NCBI GenBank assembly: GCA_033439295.1
Contig: JAVTLE010000023.1
Span: 1,302,001-1,366,000 of the forward strand
DNA: 64,000 bases
Direction: 5' to 3'
Source: Deuterostichococcus epilithicus
Taxonomy: Eukaryota > Chlorophyta > Trebouxiophyceae > Prasiolales > Stichococcaceae
Numbering within the stretch: position 1 is the stretch's first letter; every line of letters starts with the position of its first letter. Under the pieces are notes generated by a model. The model made no database searches. It was not told where the DNA came from and worked only from the letters and a program-made list of their open reading frames with translations. The position numbers and the translations under genes were made by a program. Below, one piece after another: positions 1 to 21,566 of this stretch.

Positions 1-20
1 GTCTAGGACTCCAACTCACC

Positions 21-789
21 ATGGCCGTCTTGCAGGTGCAGACACCGCGTGCAGCGCTGCAGCCGGTGCAGCGCGGTGCTGCCTCCCTCCCAAGGCAGTT
101 CCAGGGCGCTGGCTCGCTTCTCAGACAGCGCACGGTCGCGACGCGGGCCTCGCGCACCACAATTTCAGCCAAGCTTGCAAAGTCACAGGGCCCCCAGCTG
201 CCTGCTGTTTCGGTAAGCCACATCCAATGTGCAAACGTGCTACAGAGCGCAGAAATCATATGCTGCCTCGATCATGCAACAGTCGCCGCAGCCGGGGCAT
301 AGAATGGCACGCAGCATGCCTATGGCGGCGGAGCTGGGTCCACCTGGGCTCAGAAGCTGCACTGAGGTGATCATTGCCCAATGCAGGCGGTCGACATTGT
401 GTCCAGCGGGCTAGGGGCGATGGTGTGCACCTCCTTCTTCGTCAGCCGCGGTCAGGCACGTGCCAGTTTATGGCATCCGCACAACACTTCAGATAGTATC
501 GTGCTGATTGGGCAGTCCATGCGGTCATGCACCAGCGGCAGGGCTTGTGATGATGAGCAAGTTTCATACTCGTGAATTTGTGCAATGCAGGACCCATTCG
601 AGGCGCTCACTGTCACAGCCGTGTCCATTGTCTTGGCGCTGGTGCGGCATTCGAACGCCACGCTTGTCGGCATTGTTTTTGCTCAAGAGCTTCGCATTTT
701 GTTGTTTTCTACAGCAGGCGGCAGCAGCTCGCTCACTTTCGCTTTGCTTCATGCAGGCGCTGAACCAGTTGTTGTTCAGCAGCGAGTGA
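21..789 (+). CDS. Small plastid-targeted membrane protein (unidentified)
   Basis: Four exons can be read: 21-212, 387-456, 591-641 and 757-789, giving about 114 residues ending LNQLLFSSE. The first 60 residues are rich in Arg, Ser, Gln and Ala and almost without acidic residues, as in a chloroplast transit peptide. The mature part is two short hydrophobic stretches, VDIVSSGLGAMVCTSFFV and LTVTAVSIVLALALNQLLF, joined by the polar loop SRGQDPFEA. I infer a small two-span plastid membrane protein. I do not recognise the family and propose no reaction. The second intron appears to begin with GC (CAG|GCACG after 456), which joins RGQ to DPFEA smoothly; the nearest GT would break the frame. The downstream neighbour is convergent. 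Confidence 0.6.
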
Positions 790-1237
790 TGGGCATGAGT
801 GTGTATATGCCCATCCCACCGTCTGTACAACAGCCTTCATGTTGGCCGCGCTCTGTCGTGACCAATGTTGGGAAAGGTCTCTCGGTAGCTGGTTTTAGTG
901 TGGTAGTTGACAAATCTTTGTCAGCACATTTTGTGGGGAGAAAAGCCTGACTGCTCTCGGCAAGTTGTTCGGGAATTGCTGCCTCGGACTTTGTCAGTGT
1001 CTGCAAGCTACTGGGTGCATTCGGTGTATCAGTGTGTAGGTAGATTTGTAAGTCCCAAGGCTCCAGGGCACTGGCGTCAATGCCACCGAGCCAATTCTTC
1101 CGGCACGACCGCCCCCCTCCTCCCTGCCTTCCGAGGCGGGCCGGAAGGATGCAAGCAAGCAAATAAAACCTTTATCCCAGCAGCAGCCAATGCTGGAGGA
1201 GATTTTCCCTCTGTCTTTTTCCATTTCCTTCCAACCG
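790..1237. other. Convergent intergenic region
   Basis: This 3'-to-3' spacer lies between two convergent genes. I see no conserved reading frame or RNA in it; the short open frames look fortuitous. Confidence 0.4.
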
Positions 1238-4200
1238 TCACTCCCAGCCCTCCTCCATAACGCCCTGGTTGCTGCTCTCCTCCTCGGCGGTGTCGGCCCT
1301 CGCGAGCATGCTGCCAAGGTGCGCCGATCCAGGCTGCCACTCGCCGCTGGGCGCTGCCGGCGTCTCCACACCCTCGCCGTCGGCGCCGCTGCCGGAACTC
1401 TGCTCGAAGCCCGCAAAGTCTTGGGCCAGCTGCGTCACGCCAAGATCCGCCAGATCCTCCTGTAGCATGCAGACACAGGGAACTGTTTTCAGCGAGTGAA
1501 CAGCACATTGTGCCGCCCGCCGCGATCACTGGGGCGGTTCCCCAATCCGCCAGATCCTCCTGTAATAAGGAGCGGAGGACGACCGTCTCGTCGTCTGAAA
1601 GTAGAGTGTACCACCTTTCTACGAGCAGTCAACACAGCTCCTGGACCAGCTGCATCACAATCAAGACGCCAGATCCTCCTGCATTCAGTAGCAAGAAAGG
1701 CGACCCTGCAGCGGCGCATCGGCAGATTGGGCCACCTTTTCATCAGCAAACAGCACAAGGAGCTGCTCCGTAGGAGCTGCTCCTCAGGGAGATACGAGCA
1801 TTTATCGCCCAGCTTGGACGTACGGCCATTGCCAAGCCGAAGCATGCCGCCCACCTGTGTGGGCGGCGCGTCCAGCATGTGGCCAGTGCGGCGCAGGAAC
1901 TCCTCGGTGGATTCGATGTAGTGCCCGCCCAGCTCCTGCAGATCCGCGCGCCCCGCCGGGTCTTCCACCTGAAGCGCGGAGTTCGGCGTATCAGCAGCGG
2001 CTTGCCATGCGACCATCGTTCTGCAGGTGTGGCCTGCACCCGTTGTGATGCAGTGCCCGCCCAGCTGCTGCAGGTCTGCGCGGCCCGCTGGGTCCTCCAC
2101 CTGAGTTCCATGTCAGTCACATGTACGCCACCAACTGTGCAATACATCCCCATCCGTGATCCGTTTGCCAGCTCCTGCGGGCCCGCACCCCCGGCCGGGC
2201 CCTCTGCCTAGGGCCCTTCGCCGAGCGCTCAGGACACCGCACCAAGTCACTGCTGTGATGCGATGCAAGCATAGCAGCACGGCGGCGAATGTGCGATTCA
2301 GGTAGAATGTCACAATACTGTCACACTCAACGCGCCAGCCCGCACTTGGTGTCAGCACCCCCACAGTTGCTGGCTGCGGCTGCGCGGTGCGGAGCTGGTG
2401 ACGCGACACAGCGTGCCAGGCCTCTCGGAACGCAGGAGCATTGCATCAGACCCAAGTACGGCGCCAGCTCAATCATGTCAGAACTCGAATTACATGTCGA
2501 CCCGTGCATCACAGCCAGCTCCTCACCGTGACCACGACGTCTGCGGGGTGTGCAGCAGTGCCGTCCAGAGTGATAAGCTTGTAGATCTCCTCGTTGGTCC
2601 ACTCCGGGTACTGCTCGTCCCACGGCTTCTGCAGCCGGGTGTCCGTCCGGTCGTCCACCTGTTGTGGCGGTACGAGAGCGAGCTGAGCACACCAATGCAT
2701 TCGACACATTAGGACGTCAACTGCTGCAGCCTGGCGGACACTGGTTGCAATTGCCACATGTGCAAGGACTGCAGAATGCCGTCGCTCTGGTGCCCTGCAC
2801 CCCGCGGAGTTGGCGTGCAGTCATGCAGGCTGCACCCAGTCAGATGACCAGCCTCATCGCGGCAGGAGCTTTCGGAAGAGGGCGATCTAGCAACCCGGCG
2901 CTCATCACGCGGTCATTGTACGGGTCGACCTCCGTGCAGCAGACGACTTGCAAGCTTTCTAGGACCCTAGACCGTAATCCCTCAAATGCGCACCACGAGG
3001 TTGTCATACAGGCCGACCTCCGAGCGGCGCTCGTTCCACTCTGCCCGCTCCCTCGCCTTGCGTGCCTGCTTCTCGACGTAGGCCCTGCAGCGTGAAACAG
3101 AGGACACGATGCCACTCAGTCCATGCACATCCAAAGGGGAAGGGGGTTCGGTGCCGCAACAGGAGCCCAGCGGAATCCTGCGATGCGCGCGCCTTTGCCA
3201 CATGCTCATGTGGCTCAGCTCTGCGCAGCCGGCTCATGCAGGACCAAGCAAGGAAGACCAGGCGTCAGCTCACGTGCAAGCGTGATGCTGGTCATGAAAG
3301 TCAAAAGAGCCATCTGCACAGGGCCTGGCTGGCGGTGCCGCAGGCTGCGGTGTTTGCTGCCAGACACCGGCAGCACGCTGCAGCGTGTCGCACATCCACT
3401 AAGGAGGGGAAGGCGCATCTGCAATGGGAGATTGCACAGCACAGCGCGCGGCACTGGACCAGAAAGTTGAGCCCGTACCTGGACCCCTCTCGTCCCCTCT
3501 CCGACGTGGCTGAGCGGCGCCTACCAGTCCGGCGGCTCTGTCCCCCAGCCAAAAAGGGACTATATCAAAAGTGCAAGCTAGAGTTCACAACAAACCGTCA
3601 CCTGAACTCCCATTCGTCCCACTCCGGGTTTGTGTACGGCGCTTCCCACTCCGGCGGTTCCGCCGTCGGCTCGAACACTTTCCGGTCCGGGATTGGCATG
3701 ATGCCCACGAAGTCTTTGCGCTCCCGCAGCTCGTCCAGGTTGGGCGCCACGTGTGCGAAAGTCTTGTCGAAGGTGTTGGCCCAGGGCACCTCACCGTCGC
3801 CGGCCACGCTCAGGCCGCCCGTCGGGTCCTCTGCGCGACAGGCGCCGAGGAAGTTTCGGCAGCGTGTAGGGGACCGGCAGAAAACAGGCGTATGAGGTTT
3901 GACAACGCAATGAAACTTGCAGCCATTGCAGTTGACAAAAGGTGGTACAAGCACAGAGCATGCATAGGCAAGAGCATGCGGGAATGGCAACAGCGTGCGG
4001 CGACAACTCACCATTGTTGGAGAACTGCCACCAGTCGACGACCTTCTCCGTCCAGTTTTCGAGGTCGTCCTCATCGTCGTCCTCGCCGCCGACGTTCTCC
4101 TCGTCGAAGCCTGGACACACGATGCCAAATGTTATGGCGGGCGGTGCGGCAGCTTGCCGGCATGCCGCTGACAAGGGCCTGCCACATGCGTTCATCTGAC

Positions 4201-4673
4201 GCGACAGCTGGACTCGTGAGCAATCTCGAGGCCAGCGAACGACACGGCTGCCACGCGCCAGCGCACGTCTGTGCACCCTGACAGCGAGCTCGACGCACAC
4301 TGCGGCGGCAGTGCTCCCTTAATGTGAACGCACAGGCGCGGACGGTCCATGGACCAGGAGTACCTTCCAAGCTGGTGAGCTCTCCATCGTCGTACTCCTC
4401 GTGCTGCTCCTGCTCGACAACCTTGCGAGGCCGGCCCCGTGTGGCCGCTGGCGGCCGGCAGAGCCGCCTGCGCGGCTGCTGCCAAACACGTCTGGGTGCA
4501 GCGGGTCGGCTGCTGCAGAGCGCTGCTGGACTCTGGTGCCTTGAGCCTAGGCTTTGCAGCGCAGGCCGCGACCAGGACGCGAGCAGCTGCCTGCGAACGG
4601 GGTGGATTGCCGACGGTGTGCAGGTACACAGGTGGCTGCTCACGACACCGCTACGCAATGACATATCGGCCAC
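1238..4673 (-). CDS. Plastid-targeted acidic conserved protein (unnamed)
   Basis: About seven exons on the minus strand: 4673-4364, 4110-4012, 3830-3602, 3084-2994, 2658-2528, 1968-1855 and 1459-1238. The junctions keep frame. The N-terminus is basic and Ser/Arg-rich (transit-peptide-like) and leads into the acidic stretch VVEQEQHEEYDDGELTSLE and then FDEENVGGEDDDEDDLENW. The core has WANTFDKTFAHVAPNLDELR, IMPIPDRKVFEP, a Trp/Glu-rich YTNPEWDEWEF, a charged helix VEKQARKARERAEW, and PWDEQYPEWTNEEIYKLI. The tail is acidic and ends MEEGWE. The text looks conserved and plastidic, but I cannot name the family with confidence. The start at 4673 is the upstream ATG in frame with the acidic exon and is uncertain. 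Decayed copies of its last two exon starts lie in the adjacent introns. Confidence 0.5.
1445..1685. repeat. Three copies of the last exon's acceptor end
   Basis: The 20-mer at 1445-1464, covering the start of the last minus-strand exon and its acceptor, is repeated exactly at 1545-1564. It recurs with changes at about 1666-1685. The third copy also shares the preceding 20 or so bases (CCAGCTGC.TCAC) with the exon. Copies 2 and 3 lie inside the intron. Confidence 0.75.
2047..2104. repeat. Intronic echo of exon 1855-1968
   Basis: This 58-base segment matches 1915-1972, the acceptor end of the neighbouring exon, with about seven mismatches and an offset of 132 bp. In the minus-strand frame it still reads EDPAGRADLQQLGGH against the exon's EDPAGRADLQELGGH. 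It retains an AG just before the coding similarity. Confidence 0.8.
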
Positions 4674-4938
4674 CGGCCATCAGCCGTGTAGCTTGACGCG
4701 CTTCGTGATTGTGGGGTTCGAAAACTGACTGACCAGCTCAGGTCGTCCGATGCCAAAATGTGTCGGAACGCCATCTTAAGTCAGGCACAAATGTCTGGCG
4801 CCACGGCTCTACGATTGGCACAGGCCTGTACCGATTACCCTGGTGAGAATGTCGCGTACAGGCGATCAGGCTGCAAGATAGTATCTGCGACAGTGAAGTT
4901 GGTGCCGCTCGCGTTCAGCACCTCGACTAGACAGCAAG
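4674..4938. promoter_or_regulatory. Divergent promoter region
   Basis: This 265-bp gap separates two divergently read genes and must hold both promoters and 5' leaders. I see no specific box. The assignment is positional only. Confidence 0.3.
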
Positions 4939-5835
4939 ATGCTGCCCAACCCAGTAATTGCGCACCCTCCAGAAGCACTGCAACTGCCGGCACATCATCA
5001 GCCGACAGAACCACCCCTAAAGAAGCAGAGAGGCAAGGACGTCGGCAGAGCGGGCGCGGGCGGCAGCGCCACGGAGGAGTGCAGCGCAGCCGGCTGCAAG
5101 GTCACGCTGCCGACCGAGCTGTTCGAGGTGCTGCAGGGGCTACATCAGATTCTCAACATGGACACGTGAGCAGCATGCGTGTTCACATCAGCGGGAGCTG
5201 TGAGACAATGTGCGTGCAATGACGGCTCGCATTTGGCGCTGTCCAGCTATTGACTTGCTTGCTATGTCAGGTGCTCACATCTCGTTGAAATTCTCATGCG
5301 TTGTTCAGCTGGCTCACCTTGCTCTCGGATGCCGAGAGGGACACTCTGCGCACGCACTTACCTCTAGGGGCGGATGACGGGCTGATACAGGTGGAGTGCG
5401 TTCCCTTGTCTTGTATCATCACTGCACACTCCAGGGGTAGCTTGCATGGCTTCATGATCCGTGAGTCGATCACAGAGTACCTCGCTCGATGCAGAGGGTC
5501 TTTGAAGGACAGGAGCCCATCGGCTTTTTCGCTCCGCTGCCGCGACTGTACGCCCAGATGCAGGCTGGTGAGTCTGTCATTTCTGATGCTGCTCGGAGCC
5601 TGCTGCATACTGGCCGCTGTGTTGCTGCGCATGCTCTGTTGCTGCGGCTGCATGGGCGACCAGTCAGCATGTATGCCACACCTGCTCAGGTGAGCTGCAC
5701 CCGCGATCGCGCAAGTACCGAGTCGGCGCCGCCATGCTGAGGCAGCGGGTGCAGATCGCGAAGCTGCGGGAATATCACAATGCCCTCGTAATGAAGGTGC
5801 TGGCAGCAGCCGCTGCGCAAGAGCCAGCAGCCTGA
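4939..5835 (+). CDS. NFRKB/INO80G-like protein, DEUBAD-like domain
   Basis: Exons 4939-5165, 5309-5390, 5495 to about 5570, and about 5728-5835. The spliced text reads TELFEVLQGLHQILNMD, TWLTLLSDAERDTLRTHLP, then RVFEGQEPIGFFAPLPRLYA, and ends KYRVGAAMLRQRVQIAKLRE before YHNALV. The order resembles the N-terminal DEUBAD region of NFRKB, a subunit of the INO80 chromatin remodeller: a helix with W..LL...ER..L...LP, then F.G.P..F..P...L, then a KYR...R.Y.N.L helix. In that family the domain is known to bind and regulate the deubiquitinase UCH37. The protein is short (under 200 residues), so either only this domain is present or further exons are missed. A basic KKQRGK patch before the domain could be a nuclear signal. 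Confidence 0.6.
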
Positions 5836-6916
5836 GCAGCAGCGTGCAGCAGATGAGCGGCAGACAGGCTGATCGCATGCTTGGCGCCAGTTCCAGGGCG
5901 GCTGCGACATTGCAGCAGGAGCGTTCGCCACTGGTGCGGGTTGTTTCGGTGTCAGGAAGCATATGTACTCCTTCGCCCAAACACAGGTTCTGGAGGTGCG
6001 GCTTCTGCTCGGTTGTGGGCGCTGCATGCTGCACAGTGTCGGAGCATACGTCCTGCGAAAGTCAGATTGCCTGTTCTGACAGCCGGAAGCATCTGCCTTG
6101 CAGGTTGCATCCTGGGGTGTCCACCTTACTATGGAGCGTAGTGTTCCCTGCATCAGGGACTTAGGCTTGAGAGCGGCTGCAATTCGCTTCAATCAGGAAT
6201 ACAAATGCTGGAATCAGCATGATAGAGACGATCTCATTCACGGAAAGGGCAACTATGTGCAATCATGTCTGTAACCTCAAGGCCGCGGATGTAAAGCGCC
6301 AATGCACGCTCCCTGCCGCATGAAAAGTGACGCCGCATTGGAAGAATGCTTCAGTCAATCGCAGCTCTGTGCAAGCCAGACGCCCCCCAGCAGTCTGTTT
6401 ATCTCTCGCCCACCGCCGTCTGAACCTGTGAAGGCGCCCGTTGCAGGATTGCAGTGCCCAATTTGCTCCACAGTCCACACCCGATGTGAAAATCTCAAGC
6501 CGCCCTGGAGCAGCCTGCTCCGAGCGTCTGTTCTGCAACTCGCGCAGGAAGTCTTGGGTTTGCGCGGTGTCGTTCGGAAGCGTTACGAGTGTAATAAACA
6601 GCCCGCAGTGTTGTGTGCGCAAGCTGAAGTTGGCCGGCAGCCACTGCACGTTGGGTGTGCACAGATTCTTGAACTGCGGACAGCAGCAAACATAGTCTGC
6701 AGACTCATCGCTTAGCATGCCTTTGATCAGTCACAGCACGTAAGGGCTTCCGGTTCGTCCGTGAAACCAAGACCTCCGTCGAGTGCCTCAGCAGGCGCAC
6801 CCGCGCAAGCGGCATTACAGAAAGCCGTCCGCACTCATGCGTGCTGTACGTTTCCCTTGCTAGGACCCCCGCACGCCTGCCGCTGAGGCAGCGGCAGGCC
6901 TGCAGCGCCTGCCGAC
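5836..6916. other. Intergenic region, no gene seen
   Basis: About 1.08 kb between two genes on the plus strand. It should hold the 3' end of the NFRKB-like gene and the promoter of the polymerase gene. I see no conserved coding text on either strand. Confidence 0.4.
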
Positions 6917-18366
<11,450 letters not shown>

Positions 18367-18992
18367 AGAGTTGTCACGAGGAGAAACGGCGGCCACCGAC
18401 TGCGCAAAGCTCAGAGTCTGTGGCGTGCAACGCCTGCTCTGCAGCACCCAATTTTGTATATAATCAGGCGTCTGCAAATCTGTTGGCGTGCGTGCTACGC
18501 CAAATCTGGTTTCAGTCAACGTGGAACGGTCAGCACACTTGTTTCTGGGTGTGCTGCATATGTAGCGTGTCTTGGATTTGTCAATTGGCTTTTGCTTAGG
18601 CACATCGGTCCACAGATGCGGCAAGAAGTCCTGGATAGTTATGTGCCCATGCGGGAACACGACGCGAGTGTCCTTCCCCTGTAATCGGATGCGCACGTCA
18701 TGTACTGCCAAAGATACATAAGCAAGAGCCAGCCAGCAGCGTGAGGACAAGGGCACCGCCATGGCAGAGGTTCTGACCAAGGCCTGCAGTAAGGTATGCT
18801 TTCGTCCGCAAGAGCTTACACAGGCCATTCAGTGCCAATCCCATCAAAGCGCTGGCGTTGGTACCTTCTGGAAAATCAATGCTGTACAAAGGGTGTTCGT
18901 TGCCTTCCCTGCTATGCTGCCGACGAAAGGCATGTCTTGAATTTCATGAGCAGGGCGCCGCTTTCCGATCCTGTTCCAACATTCACGGTTTC
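18367..18992. other. Convergent 3' flank, no gene seen
   Basis: This 626-bp spacer lies between the ends of two convergent genes and should hold both 3' UTRs. A tiny ATG-initiated frame at 18761 (MAEVLTKACSK then GT) leads to no recognisable next exon. Confidence 0.4.
18680..18684 (+). terminator. TGTAA poly(A) motif after RPC2
   Basis: TGTAA is the usual green-algal polyadenylation signal. This one lies about 314 bp past the RPC2 stop. The assignment is positional. Confidence 0.4.
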
Positions 18993-20815
18993 TCAGGGGT
19001 TGACTTCCCGTGAGGTCCACTCCCGCTGCCCGTCCGCCCCCTGTGAGCTCCGGTACTCAATGCGCCGCTTGTCCAACAGGCTGACATAGTCCACCTGCAG
19101 TACACAAGAGGGACGGGTTGTTGCGTCTGGCTTGTTCATGTCTGGTTCGACTTTCTCACAAGACATGCAACGCGGCCTGCAGCACTGGTGGCGGCGGCAG
19201 CAGCAGTCCATCTTTTGTCAAGTCAATGAGTCCAAAGAAGCAAAATTGTAGGAGGGCTGGTTGGTCAAGAACGGTAGCGCGGGCTGCGATGCGCAGCCAC
19301 AACTGTTGAGGCAGGTTTCAAGGAGAAATCACCTCATCGATGTCGTGCACCACCAGGCAGAAGTGATCCAGCGGCTCACTGTTCTCTGATGGTGACTCCT
19401 GCGCAGTCCAGCAGTTCACTCCAGTCACAGCCAACACATCCTGCCTCTGGACTTATCGTGCATTGGCGTGCTTGGCCGGGTGAGGCCAGTCGGGCAGCGC
19501 CCAGCACCCAGTGACCAGCACCCGGCAATACAAAATATCCAAGATCACCTGGCATCGAAACATCCAATCGCAGCTGCCGCAGCGGCGCACGAGGCCGCAG
19601 AGGGCGAAAGACGAATGCAAAGGACTCTCTGCAGGGACAAGTCGGATCTTTCCGAACAATTCGGACCTTTTTGAAGTCGTCCTCGCTGCTCGTCTCGCGG
19701 TCCTGCCCTGGGTGCGGATATGTGAACTGCTGCCGCGCGCCTGGCGATAGGCCGGACCACATCCGCCGCCGCTCCTGGATTAGCAGATACACAGGCTCAG
19801 CCTGGGCCAACATTACTGTCAGCGGCAGAGGGCCGGTATGTGGAATGCTGCCGCGCGCCCAGCGACAGACTCGATGACAGCCTGCTGAGTTGTCAGCAAC
19901 AAAAGCTGGTGACCTGTGCCTGCCTGGGGGACGGCGCCAATAGGACGCCACTATACTTGCATAGGCGACCCAGCAAGCGGCCATGCAGGCGTCGCAGCAA
20001 GCAGCCATGCACCACCAACAACACAGCAAGGTCTTTGACGTGCTCCAGGAGAAGCAGAGCAACGGCCGCACCTGCAGGAGCGACTCCTCCGTGTGCTCTG
20101 GGCCCACAATGGTCAGCTTGCCATTCAACCGAAACTGCTCTCGGCTGCGCAGCAACATCCGTGAGCAGCTCAGGCGCCCATGCACGGATTGACTTGTTGT
20201 TGCGGCAGAGCAGCGTCCCTCGGTGCGGAGGGGCCGAATCAACGAGCAAACAGGCAGGCAGGCAAGCCACATGGACAACAGTTCGGGGGTCACTCAACAT
20301 TGTGCTGTGTCAGCGCTGCGCCTTCCACTCAGCTACATGACAATCAATCAAAGCAACCCGCCAAGTCTCGTGCAGTGTGTTTGCAATTTTGCGCACCTGT
20401 CCTCCAGATACCAGGCGGCCTCACCCCACGGATTCTCCCGCACCTCCATCATCTTGTTGGTCCTGGATTCACAGAGCATGCGTAGTGGATGAGCATGGCT
20501 GGCCGCGCATGCACGCTGCGCCGAAGAGGGGAAAAGCAGAGGCTCCATTTGGCTTTGGTGCCTGATGGGCGATGTATGTAGCTGAGTTTCCACCTGTTAC
20601 CCTGAGCATGCTCTGCAAAACCATAGAGCTCGCCTTTTGTCGGTGCACCATGTGATGCCGCTATCGCCATAGAAGCCTCGGTGGACCACCGTGCGGTTGG
20701 CCGGGCGCATGTCCTTGCGGATCGTCGCCACCTGGTAGTACTTTGCATATGGCATTTTGTCCTTATTGCTTTTGAGGGCCTCCTCCAGCTTCTGCCTCCA
20801 CTCCGGCGGCGCCAT
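18993..20815 (-). CDS. Pyridoxamine 5'-phosphate oxidase-like FMN protein
   Basis: The minus-strand reading starts at 20815 with MAPPEWRQKLEEALKSNKDK and MPYAKYYQVATIRKDMRPAN then RTVVHRGF. It continues ENPWGEAAWYLED (about 20476-20397), EQFRLNGKLTIVG (about 20152-20081), ERRRMWSGLSPGARQQFTYP (about 19790-19665), EPLDHFCLVVHDIDE (about 19372-19334) and the last exon VDYVSLLDKRRIEY. This order matches the Alr4036-type pyridoxamine-phosphate-oxidase-related family, predicted FMN-binding split-barrel proteins of unknown substrate in plants and cyanobacteria. The motifs W...L..A....P.A.. at the start, RTVV.RGF, and SRRRMW.LS..AR.QF..P.PG are the telling ones. The exon for the usual F.TD.RS segment is not resolved. 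No transit peptide is obvious. A decayed copy of the RMW exon end lies upstream. Confidence 0.75.
19832..19871. repeat. Intronic echo in the PPOX-like gene
   Basis: It matches 19711-19752 around CTGCCGCGCGCC with an offset of 119 bp. On the minus strand it reads SLSLGARQHSTY against the exon's GLSPGARQQFTY. Confidence 0.8.
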
Positions 20816-21566
20816 CCTGCTGCCGCTGCCGCAGATGATGTGCCTGCCTCGGTTTGGAGCGCCGGTATGCTGTTGCGTCGGCCTGCACTTGTGATCAGTA
20901 TTAACCAGTCGGAGAGACTGGCCGAGGCGTTCGGCACGGCAATCGTTTGCAACTTCACTGCCTTTCCGACATGCACGTCATAAATTTTTCCTGGCAGCGC
21001 ACCTGACGGTCGTCAACGAACGCGTGGCTGATCGCAACGCAATGGCGCGCATACGAGCGTGTGTGCAGTTTCGATGCTGAGCGTTGCGTGCAATTACGAA
21101 TTGCGGGACTGATTCGGAGCTGGTCAGAAGGCTGTTCCAAGAGTGCCACGTTGCCCTACTCGTATGTGCCCTATTGGCGCACGGGGCTGATGTTGTTGAG
21201 CAGTCCGCAGGTTGCAGGCGCCAGATGATCGCCCATTGGTTGCTAGCAAATGAGTATTGGCTGATGGACAACAGTCTCCCTGCCGGCGCTTGCACTGCCG
21301 CTTTGTAACAACATGTGGCGAAACCGCCACTGGGTGCTCATGTACACAACAACCTATCATGTCAGTCCCTAGTTCCGAATCTGCTGAACCCTAACGTACT
21401 TGAACATCCCCAGACCGAGATCACGCACTGCCGACAAAGCTGCCAGCAATGCTGACGCGCTGGCAGGCATGGGCGGCGGAGCTGCGGCGGCCGGCCCGCC
21501 GAGCACGGGTGCATTGCTGCGGCGACGACTGATTGCCATGCAGCAGGACAGCAGCTCCAAAGCGGC
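20816..21566. other. Intergenic: promoter and upstream 3' flank
   Basis: About 750 bp between two minus-strand genes. It holds the promoter of the PPOX-like gene and the 3' UTR of the S-acyltransferase. I see no conserved coding text. Confidence 0.4.

Noticed and set aside
1445-2104. Treating the intronic repeats as transposon or satellite units
   Set aside because: Each repeat matches only the exon next to it, has no common consensus between genes, and shows no terminal repeats or target-site duplications.
3062-3895. A 277-residue open frame on the plus strand
   Set aside because: Its text is Arg/Ser/His-rich with no conserved pattern, and the opposite strand carries the in-phase exons of the plastid protein.
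18761-18793. ATG-initiated exon MAEVLTKACSK followed by a GT
   Set aside because: No following exon with coding character was found before the convergent gene, so it cannot be supported as a gene.
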